Source of the DNA: a bacterium
GTDB taxonomy: Bacteria; Patescibacteriota; Minisyncoccia; Phycocordibacterales; PALSA-1337
Assembly (NCBI GenBank): GCA_030698965.1
Contig: JAUYLM010000079.1
Span: 1-12,174 of the forward strand
Direction: 5' to 3'
DNA length: 12,174 nucleotides
Positions 6,811 through 12,174 of this stretch are shown here, piece by piece; within the stretch, counting starts at the first letter, position 1; every line of letters starts with the position of its first letter. Below the pieces are notes generated by a model. That model saw only the letters and a list, made by a program, of their open reading frames with translations, was not told the origin of the DNA and made no database searches. The position numbers and the translations under genes are program-made.

Positions 6811-6938
6811 GGTTTAGGATAAGTGGTAAAGATAAAAAATAATACTCTTAGTATATACTTCTTTAAAAATTAGCAAACTTGTGCAAAGTTTATAATCATG
6901 TTGATAACTTGTGGATTATGGTATATAGTATCCTCACT
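6811..6938. promoter_or_regulatory. dnaA-rpmH divergent regulatory region with DnaA boxes
   Basis: This 128-base gap separates divergent dnaA and rpmH. Two nonamers one mismatch from the DnaA box lie 11 bases apart on the minus strand: TTATCAACA (6899-6907) and TAATCCACA (6910-6918). CTTTGCACA (6880-6888) is weaker. A possible dnaA -10, TATACT on the minus strand (6850-6855), has an imperfect TTGCTA 15 bases upstream. A perfect TATAAT on the plus strand (6891-6896) lacks a good -35. The region is probably both the promoter zone and a second part of the origin. Confidence 0.6.
6901..6929 (+). promoter_or_regulatory. Promoter of rpmH-rnpA-yidC, near-leaderless
   Basis: TTGATA (6901-6906) and TATAGT (6924-6929) are 17 bases apart, four and five matches to the sigma70 boxes. 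Transcription would begin about 6936-6939, at or just before ATG 6939, and the bases before the ATG (TCCTCACT) hold no Shine-Dalgarno. The -35 lies inside a DnaA-box-like site and the spacer holds another, so DnaA could repress this promoter. Confidence 0.6.
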
Positions 6939-7073
6939 ATGTCATTTACATATAAACCAAAGAAAAGAAAGCGTGCTAAGACACACGGATTTCTGGTTAG
7001 AACTAAGTCTAGCGGAGGAAGAAACGTTCTCAAGCGCCGACGAGCACGAGGCAGAAAGAAAATAGCCGTTTAA
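6939..7073 (+). CDS. rpmH: 50S ribosomal protein L34
   Basis: A 44-residue, strongly basic protein (MSFTYKPKKRKRAKTHGF to the end) with the L34 core THGFLVR and NVLKRRRARGRKK. It binds 23S rRNA in the large subunit. The MSFTYKPKKRKR opening differs from the E. coli MKRTFQPS and is, from memory, typical of Patescibacteria. I chose ATG 6939 because everything upstream in frame is non-conserved and would overlap the promoter. The gene is one base upstream of rnpA and diverges from dnaA, the usual arrangement at bacterial origins. It has no Shine-Dalgarno and sits directly at the predicted transcription start. Confidence 0.97.
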   Translation: MSFTYKPKKRKRAKTHGFLVRTKSSGGRNVLKRRRARGRKKIAV

Positions 7074-7074
7074 C

Positions 7075-7410
7075 ATGCTTCCCAGCTCAAAAAGACTGAC
7101 CACTGCTTTATTCAAAAAAACGATAGATAATGGTAGGTCTGCCCACTCCCAACTCTTTATTCTTAAGCTGATAAAAGAAGGCGGGCCTAGTCGCTTTTCT
7201 GTAAGTGTGTCCAAAAAGGTCGCCAAAAAGGCTGTTGAAAGGAACAAAATACGCCGAAGGGCCTATTCTGCAATCAGTTCATTCTACCCAGCCATCAAAC
7301 ATGGTATTCATGGGGTTGTTATCGCCAAAAATCCAGCAGCCAAGGCCTCTTTGGAGGAAATAATATCAGATATCAAGTCTTTTTTTGTTAAATCGGGCCA
7401 TTTGAAGTAG
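7075..7410 (+). CDS. rnpA: Ribonuclease P protein component
   Basis: This 111-residue basic protein is the protein cofactor of RNase P, which removes 5' leaders from precursor tRNAs. Its signature is the RNR helix, residues 44-62, read as SVSKKVAKKAVERNKIRRR, preceded by the RFSVSVSKK strand. The N-terminal LPSSKRLTTALFKKTI block matches the usual L-x-x-RL start. Length and position between rpmH and yidC agree with the family. The start follows the rpmH stop after one base, with no Shine-Dalgarno, so translational coupling is likely. The catalytic RNA gene rnpB is not in the window. Confidence 0.96.
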   Translation: MLPSSKRLTTALFKKTIDNGRSAHSQLFILKLIKEGGPSRFSVSVSKKVAKKAVERNKIRRRAYSAISSFYPAIKHGIHGVVIAKNPAAKASLEEIISDIKSFFVKSGHLK

Positions 7411-7419
7411 AATAGCTGT

Positions 7420-8160
7420 ATGTTCTCCTTTCTTTATAATACCTTCATATTCAATCCGTTGTACAATGGGCTTATTTTTCTGATGGATATACTGCCATGG
7501 ATTGACGCCGGAGTAGCGGTCGTCTTCTTCACGATCATTATCCGTCTTATCCTCTTCCCTCTTTCAAAAAAAGCCATTGTAACCCAGGTTAGAATGAAAG
7601 AACTGGAACCTGAACTCAATCATATAAAGAATACAATGAAAGATGACCGTCAGGGCCATGCCCTGAAGGTTATGGCCCTTTACAAGGAGAAGAAGGTCAG
7701 CCCATTCTCTAGTTTCTTCGTTCTCCTTCTTCAACTGCCAATCATTTATGCTCTCTACTCCATCTTCATACATTCCGGTCTGCCAGTAGTAAATGCCTCC
7801 CTTCTGTATGGCTTTGTAGATATTCCAAACGTCAATATGAATTTCCTTGGAATCATAGACATTGGTCCGAGAAGTATTATCATGGCTTTCGTAGCTGCCG
7901 TTGCCCAGTATTTCCAGCTGCATTATTCCTTGGCATCGATGACTCCAGCCAACTCTACGCCTCGCAATGGCCCTCTAAGCCAGATGGATATGGCGCAGAA
8001 CATGACCAGAAATATGAAATACATATTTCCAATCATAGTCTTTCTTATTTCCTATAACATTTCCGCCGTTGTTGCCTTATACTGGACAGTCTCAAGTTTG
8101 TTTACCCTCGGACAGGAGATCGTGGTCAGAAGGCATATAAAGAAGCATCAACCTCTCTAA
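7420..8160 (+). CDS. yidC: YidC/Oxa1-family membrane protein insertase
   Basis: A 246-residue protein that inserts and folds membrane proteins, alone or with SecYEG. It has the short Gram-positive-like form without the large periplasmic domain of E. coli YidC. The first helix carries the conserved arginine of the hydrophilic groove (R42 in FFTIIIRLILFP). A charged cytoplasmic hairpin follows (about 50-92). Then come LYKEKKVSPFSSFFVLLLQLPIIYALY, a helix pair around 152-170, and the final NISAVVALYWTVSSLFTLGQE. No lipoprotein box is seen at the N-terminus, unlike SpoIIIJ. It starts nine bases after rnpA, without a Shine-Dalgarno. Its stop overlaps the stop of the convergent gene by four bases. 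The rpmH-rnpA-yidC order is conserved in many bacteria. Confidence 0.96.
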   Translation: MFSFLYNTFIFNPLYNGLIFLMDILPWIDAGVAVVFFTIIIRLILFPLSKKAIVTQVRMKELEPELNHIKNTMKDDRQGHALKVMALYKEKKVSPFSSFFVLLLQLPIIYALYSIFIHSGLPVVNASLLYGFVDIPNVNMNFLGIIDIGPRSIIMAFVAAVAQYFQLHYSLASMTPANSTPRNGPLSQMDMAQNMTRNMKYIFPIIVFLISYNISAVVALYWTVSSLFTLGQEIVVRRHIKKHQPL

Positions 8161-9401
8161 TCCAGCTTCAGAGACCAAAGAGTCAGATCCCTTTTGTTTA
8201 CAAAGTAAAGGAAGTTTTCTTTTGGATCCAAAGTGAGATCTACGGCATCTATAAGGCTGTTTGAAAGACCGAGGAGATTTGCCAAGATGCGTACCTGCCC
8301 GGTGGCGGCATCCAAGTACCAGATCTGATCTACAAAGGATATATTCCCTTTATACCAATCATCGGGGTATACTCCTGCCGGAATCTCTGTAGGGACTGCG
8401 CAGTAGATATCATTCATATTTATCCTGCTCCACACGCATTTATCAGCAATTGTCCTAAATGTTACTTCTTGTGTCGAATTGTCCGCAGTGTCATAAAGCG
8501 AAGTGCTTACTTTATTGGAACCGGAAGAGAATATAACTTTTTTGGTATTGGAGCTCGTCTTCGCGGTAAATCCTGGAATTTTTCCAAGAACCTTTTTCAA
8601 GGAAGATTTTTTTATATCAAAAAAATAAAGGTACCCGGAAGCTCCTGCCGATGCTTTTGTCGTCAGGACAATTGTATTTTCCTCCGGCCAGTCAGCATTT
8701 AACTGCAGTAGAGGAGTGGTCAATATCTTTGTCTTTTTGCTTTCATCAAATCCTGAAATATATCCAACCAACCCCTCCCCTTCTTTGTTCAGGGTAAAAA
8801 CACGATCTCCTTTAGGAGAGACGGCAATTTCCCTGATGTCGGCAGAGAGGAATTTCCCCTTTATTTCATTCAGAGACTCCTCGCTGGTAGTCGTTGATGT
8901 TTTTAGCGGTCGAATCTCAGCATAAAAATTGACTATCGCTCCGGTACCCTCCTTTATATACCGCAGGATCATCGCATCGAGGTTCTTGTTCCAGTAGCTC
9001 TCATAAATTTTCTGGATGGTGGTATTTGATATTCTTTTTATCTCGTTTTCCGTGCTGAGTGCTTCGTAGACGTGGCCCACTCCCCTATCTATGTAGCGTG
9101 CGACAGTGGAGCTGGCGGTAGTGCTGGCCATGAAGCCCCCGATCGGTGTTGTGCTGAGTTGGCGCAGATCCGGAATCTTGAGAGGTGCAAGAGATTCCTG
9201 GGGCTCTGTGGTGCTTGCGGAAGACACCTCCTGGTTTGAGGCAGGCGCACCAGACCGGCTGATGGGATTGAATACGACGTTGGGTATCCCAGATGGTTCA
9301 TCCGTCAAAGGAACAGGTTCGCTTTGGTAGAAGAAAAAGTAGTATATGCCTGAGGCAAGAAGGATGATGACTGCAGTTGCGATGAGTATTTTTTTGAGCA
9401 T
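8157..9401 (-). CDS. Membrane-anchored beta-propeller-like protein, unknown function
   Basis: A 414-residue protein with a single N-terminal membrane helix (about 5-24) and the rest probably outside the cell. A Ser/Thr/Pro-rich, low-complexity linker follows (about 30-100). From about 185 there are repeated beta motifs typical of a WD40 or TolB-like propeller: EIAVSPKGDRVFTL (191-204), NADWPEENTIVLTT (235-248), ADKCVWSRINMNDIYCAVP, QIWYLDAATGQVRIL and VDLTLDPKENFLYFV near the end. No catalytic residues are apparent. The gene starts three bases after the stop of the pilin-like gene, so the two are surely co-transcribed. A scaffold or ligand-binding role at the cell surface, linked to the pilin-like protein, is inference. 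The exact family is not recognised. Confidence 0.85.
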   Translation of the reverse strand: MLKKILIATAVIILLASGIYYFFFYQSEPVPLTDEPSGIPNVVFNPISRSGAPASNQEVSSASTTEPQESLAPLKIPDLRQLSTTPIGGFMASTTASSTVARYIDRGVGHVYEALSTENEIKRISNTTIQKIYESYWNKNLDAMILRYIKEGTGAIVNFYAEIRPLKTSTTTSEESLNEIKGKFLSADIREIAVSPKGDRVFTLNKEGEGLVGYISGFDESKKTKILTTPLLQLNADWPEENTIVLTTKASAGASGYLYFFDIKKSSLKKVLGKIPGFTAKTSSNTKKVIFSSGSNKVSTSLYDTADNSTQEVTFRTIADKCVWSRINMNDIYCAVPTEIPAGVYPDDWYKGNISFVDQIWYLDAATGQVRILANLLGLSNSLIDAVDLTLDPKENFLYFVNKRDLTLWSLKLD

Positions 9402-9404
9402 ATT

Positions 9405-10577
9405 CTATTCTTTTTTAGGTGGGTTTAAAGTTTGGTTTATGATGTTTATTCTGGCTTTAATGACGTTATCGTACATTTCCTTGGATACTCCGGCATCTAT
9501 ATATGCTTGTGAATCAGTCAGATTTGTTTCATATTCTTCTAATTTGGTTTCAAAGTATTGCTTATTATTGACCGTAATTCCAATTCCCTGGCCCCCTGTT
9601 GAAATGTACTTCCCATGAGTTTTTATTTTATCTGTCAACTCCACTTCATCTTGTATTAATTCTATATAGAAATCCCTCTGTCTGCCTAATGTCTGCGCCA
9701 TCTCCCCATTGCCAGTGTCTGCTAAAAGCTTATTTATTTCTATATTATATTGGTTCTGTATTATATTGGGTGAATTAACTGGATATTTTCTATTTGCAAG
9801 AGTATTTGGAACTGGTTTGGCTGTATATTGTTCCAACGTGCCCTTTTCGAGATTGTCTGGATCAGGGTTATTGAGAATACTGTACGCCTTATTAAATCCG
9901 TACAGGCCATTTTCTGAAGCTATTAAATTATACTGGCTTGCCTTGATCTTTTTTATTTCATTATTAATATTTCCTACAGATACATTATATTCCTCCTCGT
10001 CAATTTCATCTCTCGCAAATCTGGTATCAAGGTCTTTTTTTGTTTTTTGTAAGTCCGAAATTGCAATAGTTGATTCATATATCTCATATTTTTTTTCTTG
10101 GGTTAATCTTGTTAAGTCTTTACTAAGCTGAGCTTGAAAACTCTCCGTTTCCTTACTGATTTGTATATTTATCTTAGGTATGCTCGTATTTATCTGCACC
10201 AGTCTGGGATCTATCGTCTGTAAAATGAGAAATGAAACAAGCGCTCCGATGAGTCCAAGTATGGCATTTTTTATTCTTCCTTTGGCGTTTACCTTGACGA
10301 ATGGCGCTTCACTAAACATGTACTCAAAGCCTCCCCATATTATAACTATTGTCGCGAGGAATACGGCCAAGGCAAGAGCAAATTTGAAAACGTATCCTAT
10401 ATAATCATCCAGGCTAATTTTATCTATGACTTTTCCCTTCTCGCAATTATTCCCTGTTCCCTCTATACACGGCAGTGGCTCCAGAAGAGTATAAGTATAC
10501 TTTTCTTGGGCATGGGCTGGAGCAAATCCGGAAACAAGCAGTATCAGTATTAAGCTGTAAAAGAATATTTTTTTCAT
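9405..10577 (-). CDS. VirB2/TrbC-type pilin-like membrane protein with long helical tail
   Basis: A 390-residue protein. It has a signal peptide (about 1-23, ending APAHA), two cysteines at 37 and 45 that could form a disulphide, and two membrane helices (about 60-83 and 102-121). Between them is WGGFEYMFSEAPFVKVNAKGRIKNAILG. This two-helix module resembles the type IV secretion pilins (VirB2/TrbC class) found in many Patescibacteria. Known pilins of this class are about 100 residues. Here some 250 more follow (140-390), predicted mostly helical and charged, with a SHOCT-like LDTRFARDEIDEEEY (183-197). The tail is markedly AT-richer than both neighbours. Its ATG shares one base with the stop of the upstream Ig-like gene (TAATG), which indicates translational coupling. 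A structural or secretion role is inferred; it is not certain that it polymerises. Confidence 0.8.
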   Translation of the reverse strand: MKKIFFYSLILILLVSGFAPAHAQEKYTYTLLEPLPCIEGTGNNCEKGKVIDKISLDDYIGYVFKFALALAVFLATIVIIWGGFEYMFSEAPFVKVNAKGRIKNAILGLIGALVSFLILQTIDPRLVQINTSIPKINIQISKETESFQAQLSKDLTRLTQEKKYEIYESTIAISDLQKTKKDLDTRFARDEIDEEEYNVSVGNINNEIKKIKASQYNLIASENGLYGFNKAYSILNNPDPDNLEKGTLEQYTAKPVPNTLANRKYPVNSPNIIQNQYNIEINKLLADTGNGEMAQTLGRQRDFYIELIQDEVELTDKIKTHGKYISTGGQGIGITVNNKQYFETKLEEYETNLTDSQAYIDAGVSKEMYDNVIKARINIINQTLNPPKKE

Positions 10578-11581
10578 TAAAATTTCACGCTGTTATCCTC
10601 ATTTCTTTTGCTGAAGGAAACACTGACGGCACTCCGTGCGCCTTGCAGGATGTTTTTCGCGCTTCTGATCTCAAGCGCGATACTCGAGCTTCCCTCGCTA
10701 TCCCCTTTCGTCCTGAGCGTAATGCTTTGATTTGTGGACAGATCTTTTCTTTCAAGGTTATTAATGCTCCAGAGATATCCTAGTGTGGAAGGGCTGAAAG
10801 TGTACGGCACGGCTCGGATTGTTATCTCTTGGTTCGACAGACGCACCCTGTTGATTATGGATTTATTATACATTACTCCGTACAGAGGACTCTCCTCATA
10901 GAAAGAGATGGACGGATCTCCAGGCTCGAGCCTTATAGATGACACCGCTTTTCTGCTCCCATCTTTTGTGCTAACTTCGACTTCAATATCAATCGGCCGA
11001 GGTATTTCTTCTTTCACAAGCAGAGTGTAACGGCCGTAGCCCGACTGGTCTAAAATAACCTTGTCATTCTTTTTCCATTTGTATACCAAGGTCTTTGGGT
11101 CAATTTCAGAATTACCATTGGCAGATAAGTGTGGAACAGCCACTATTCTTAGCGCATTCTCATAAGCGAAGGAAGATTTGCCTTTATAGAAAGGAGGAAC
11201 GTATCCGTCGCTTTCCCAGATCATGTCCACTGATCCTGACTTCAGGGATACGCTCTTTCTCACTTCCCTGCCTTCAGTTGTACGGATTGAGGCGGTTATA
11301 TCGGTTCCTTTGCCTATGGAAGGAGCTGTAATATTAATAAATAACAGCCCAGTCCCACTGGCATAGCTTTTTCCATTTACGATCCAGGTTATGGAGGCGG
11401 AGTTCAGATCAGTAGAGTAGCTTTCCAGGCTGATTCTGACTTCCTGTCCGGGGTTTGGAATAGCAGGGCTTGCGGATATCTCTACTCCGTCCAGTGAACT
11501 TGGGATCTGGGCATGAATCGAGAGAAGAGGAAGAAGAAAAATAAAGAGCGTGACGATTGATAATTTGAAAAGAGATTTCAT
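10577..11581 (-). CDS. Secreted Ig/PKD-like multi-domain protein, unknown function
   Basis: A 334-residue protein with a clear signal peptide (MKSLFKLSIVTLFIFLLPLL, cleavage after about residue 24 in SIHAQ). The mature part is built from beta-sandwich modules. The first covers about 33-113 (PAIPNPGQEVRISLESYSTD, ITWIVNGK). A second covers about 120-220 (WESDGYVPPFYKGK, LVYKWKKNDK). A third covers about 225-325 (LGYLWSINN). These look like PKD or Ig-like repeats. No catalytic motif and no second membrane helix are seen. I chose ATG 11581 because the signal peptide starts there; a GTG at 11623 would add 14 residues and overlap the upstream gene. An AAGG lies directly before the ATG, too close for an ideal Shine-Dalgarno. 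An adhesive or assembly role beside the pilin-like protein is inference. Confidence 0.8.
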   Translation of the reverse strand: MKSLFKLSIVTLFIFLLPLLSIHAQIPSSLDGVEISASPAIPNPGQEVRISLESYSTDLNSASITWIVNGKSYASGTGLLFINITAPSIGKGTDITASIRTTEGREVRKSVSLKSGSVDMIWESDGYVPPFYKGKSSFAYENALRIVAVPHLSANGNSEIDPKTLVYKWKKNDKVILDQSGYGRYTLLVKEEIPRPIDIEVEVSTKDGSRKAVSSIRLEPGDPSISFYEESPLYGVMYNKSIINRVRLSNQEITIRAVPYTFSPSTLGYLWSINNLERKDLSTNQSITLRTKGDSEGSSSIALEIRSAKNILQGARSAVSVSFSKRNEDNSVKF

Positions 11582-11594
11582 CCTTATTATTTTA

Positions 11595-12005
11595 TCATAC
11601 TTCCTGACGCGGTTCCCTGACACCGCCCCGATTTAATGGTCCGGGTCTATTTGGAAGGCGGACTTTCTGGCCTTTGGATAAAGGGCTAGTAAGAGATACT
11701 CCGGTTCTATCCTCCATGACTACGAGGAATATAATAATTGCGATACCGCCTGTAAGCTGTGGGAGGGCTTGGAATGCCGGCATCCACCCTATTGCTAGAG
11801 AGAGCGCCATTGTTACAAGCCTTTTCCAATTCAAAAGCCCGCAGCCTCTTTTCCAGAGTATAAACCCAGCAATTGCCCAGAAAGCACTGCCGGAAAAGCT
11901 TTCTAAAAATGGGATAAGTCCGATGATATCAGCGATTACAGCCAGGGAAATTAAAATTGTCCCCCAGAACCACCCTATTCTTGATTTCCTTCTCCCTTCA
12001 TCCAT
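11595..12005 (-). CDS. Small multi-pass membrane protein, unknown function
   Basis: A 136-residue hydrophobic protein with a basic start (MDEGRRKSRI) and about four membrane helices (roughly 11-31, 38-51, 62-78 and 82-97). The pattern resembles small uncharacterised inner-membrane proteins; no catalytic or binding motif is recognised. The last 37 residues are hydrophilic and odd, containing SPLSKGQ and PGPLNRGG, like a translated interspersed repeat. Before ATG 12005 the minus strand reads AGGA, eight bases upstream, one of the few plausible Shine-Dalgarno sites in the window. It ends 13 bases before the Ig-like gene, so it is probably in the same operon. Gene reality is likely; function unknown. 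Confidence 0.7.
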   Translation of the reverse strand: MDEGRRKSRIGWFWGTILISLAVIADIIGLIPFLESFSGSAFWAIAGFILWKRGCGLLNWKRLVTMALSLAIGWMPAFQALPQLTGGIAIIIFLVVMEDRTGVSLTSPLSKGQKVRLPNRPGPLNRGGVREPRQEV

Positions 12006-12006
12006 T

Positions 12007-12159
12007 TTATTTTTCCTGGCTTACATCCAGATCCTTTTTCGCCTGCTTGATAGCCATGACCTGGGCTGGATTTGTTGTGATTATCTGATCTTCTGTATAC
12101 GAAGCTACAACTTTTATGGCCACATGCTTGAGTCCCACGTAGAATATTCCCTCCCCCAC
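12007..12159 (-). CDS. Small ORF or fragment, unknown function
   Basis: An open frame of up to 50 residues ends at TAA 12007-12009, one base before the next gene's ATG, the same tight spacing as elsewhere in this cluster. It includes LKHVAIKVVASYTEDQIITT and AIKQAKKDLDVSQEK, which look like protein-coding sequence. A TAA (12166-12168) closes the frame upstream. The start may be GTG 12159, or GTG 12138, which has GGAGGG about ten bases before it. It may be a complete small gene or the end of a broken one. Confidence 0.35.
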   Translation of the reverse strand: MGEGIFYVGLKHVAIKVVASYTEDQIITTNPAQVMAIKQAKKDLDVSQEK

Positions 12160-12174
12160 GTCTGTTTATAGAAG

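Noticed and set aside
6850..6859. Perfect palindrome AGTATATACT
   Set aside because: Short and AT-rich; likely just the overlapping -10-like sequence for dnaA.
6879..6938. Upstream extension of rpmH (20 extra residues)
   Set aside because: The sequence is not L34-like and covers DnaA boxes and the promoter.
9709..10131. Plus-strand open frame opposite the pilin-like tail
   Set aside because: Ser- and Phe-rich translation typical of the reverse of an AT-rich helical gene, with no start context.
11674..12171. Plus-strand open frame opposite the membrane protein
   Set aside because: The minus frame has a better start site, membrane topology and operon spacing.

Overview
The window looks like a chromosomal origin region from a Candidate Phyla Radiation bacterium (Patescibacteria, most likely Parcubacteria-like). 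The reasons are: an L34 protein opening with MSFTYKPKKRKRAKTHGF; a shortened YebC-family protein; a short DciA/DUF721-like gene next to dnaN; a Patescibacteria-style two-helix 'pilin' protein with an Ig-like neighbour; very tight gene packing; and almost no Shine-Dalgarno sequences before start codons. No rRNA, tRNA, CRISPR array or insertion sequence was seen, and no gene-free stretch is longer than about 210 bases. The lineage call is inference from these traits.

Layout: (1) Plus strand, 1-3886: the 3' part of a yebC-like gene, ruvC, a 65-residue very acidic protein, and a class A penicillin-binding protein whose best promoter would start the mRNA at its ATG. (2) Minus strand, 6810 down to 3883: dnaA, dnaN and a short dciA-like gene, i.e. 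origin binding, sliding clamp and probable helicase loading. (3) Plus strand, 6939-8160: rpmH, rnpA and yidC, diverging from dnaA as at many bacterial origins. (4) Minus strand, window end down to 8157: an envelope cluster with a small uncertain ORF, a four-helix membrane protein, a secreted Ig-like protein, a VirB2/TrbC-type pilin-like protein with a long helical tail, and a membrane-anchored beta-propeller-like protein.

Non-coding signals concentrate around dnaA. The 211-base dnaA-dnaN gap holds near-consensus DnaA boxes next to an AT-rich tract with trinucleotide periodicity, which makes it the best oriC candidate. The 128-base dnaA-rpmH gap holds a second box cluster overlapping the likely rpmH promoter, suggesting a bipartite origin.

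Both convergent junctions (PBP/dciA and yidC/propeller) have the two stop codons overlapping by four bases, so no intergenic terminator fits. The most interesting unexplained part is the envelope cluster on the right. It encodes a plausible cell-surface or secretion assembly without recognisable enzymes, and its pilin-like gene has a base-composition break near the junction between the pilin domain and its C-terminal tail.
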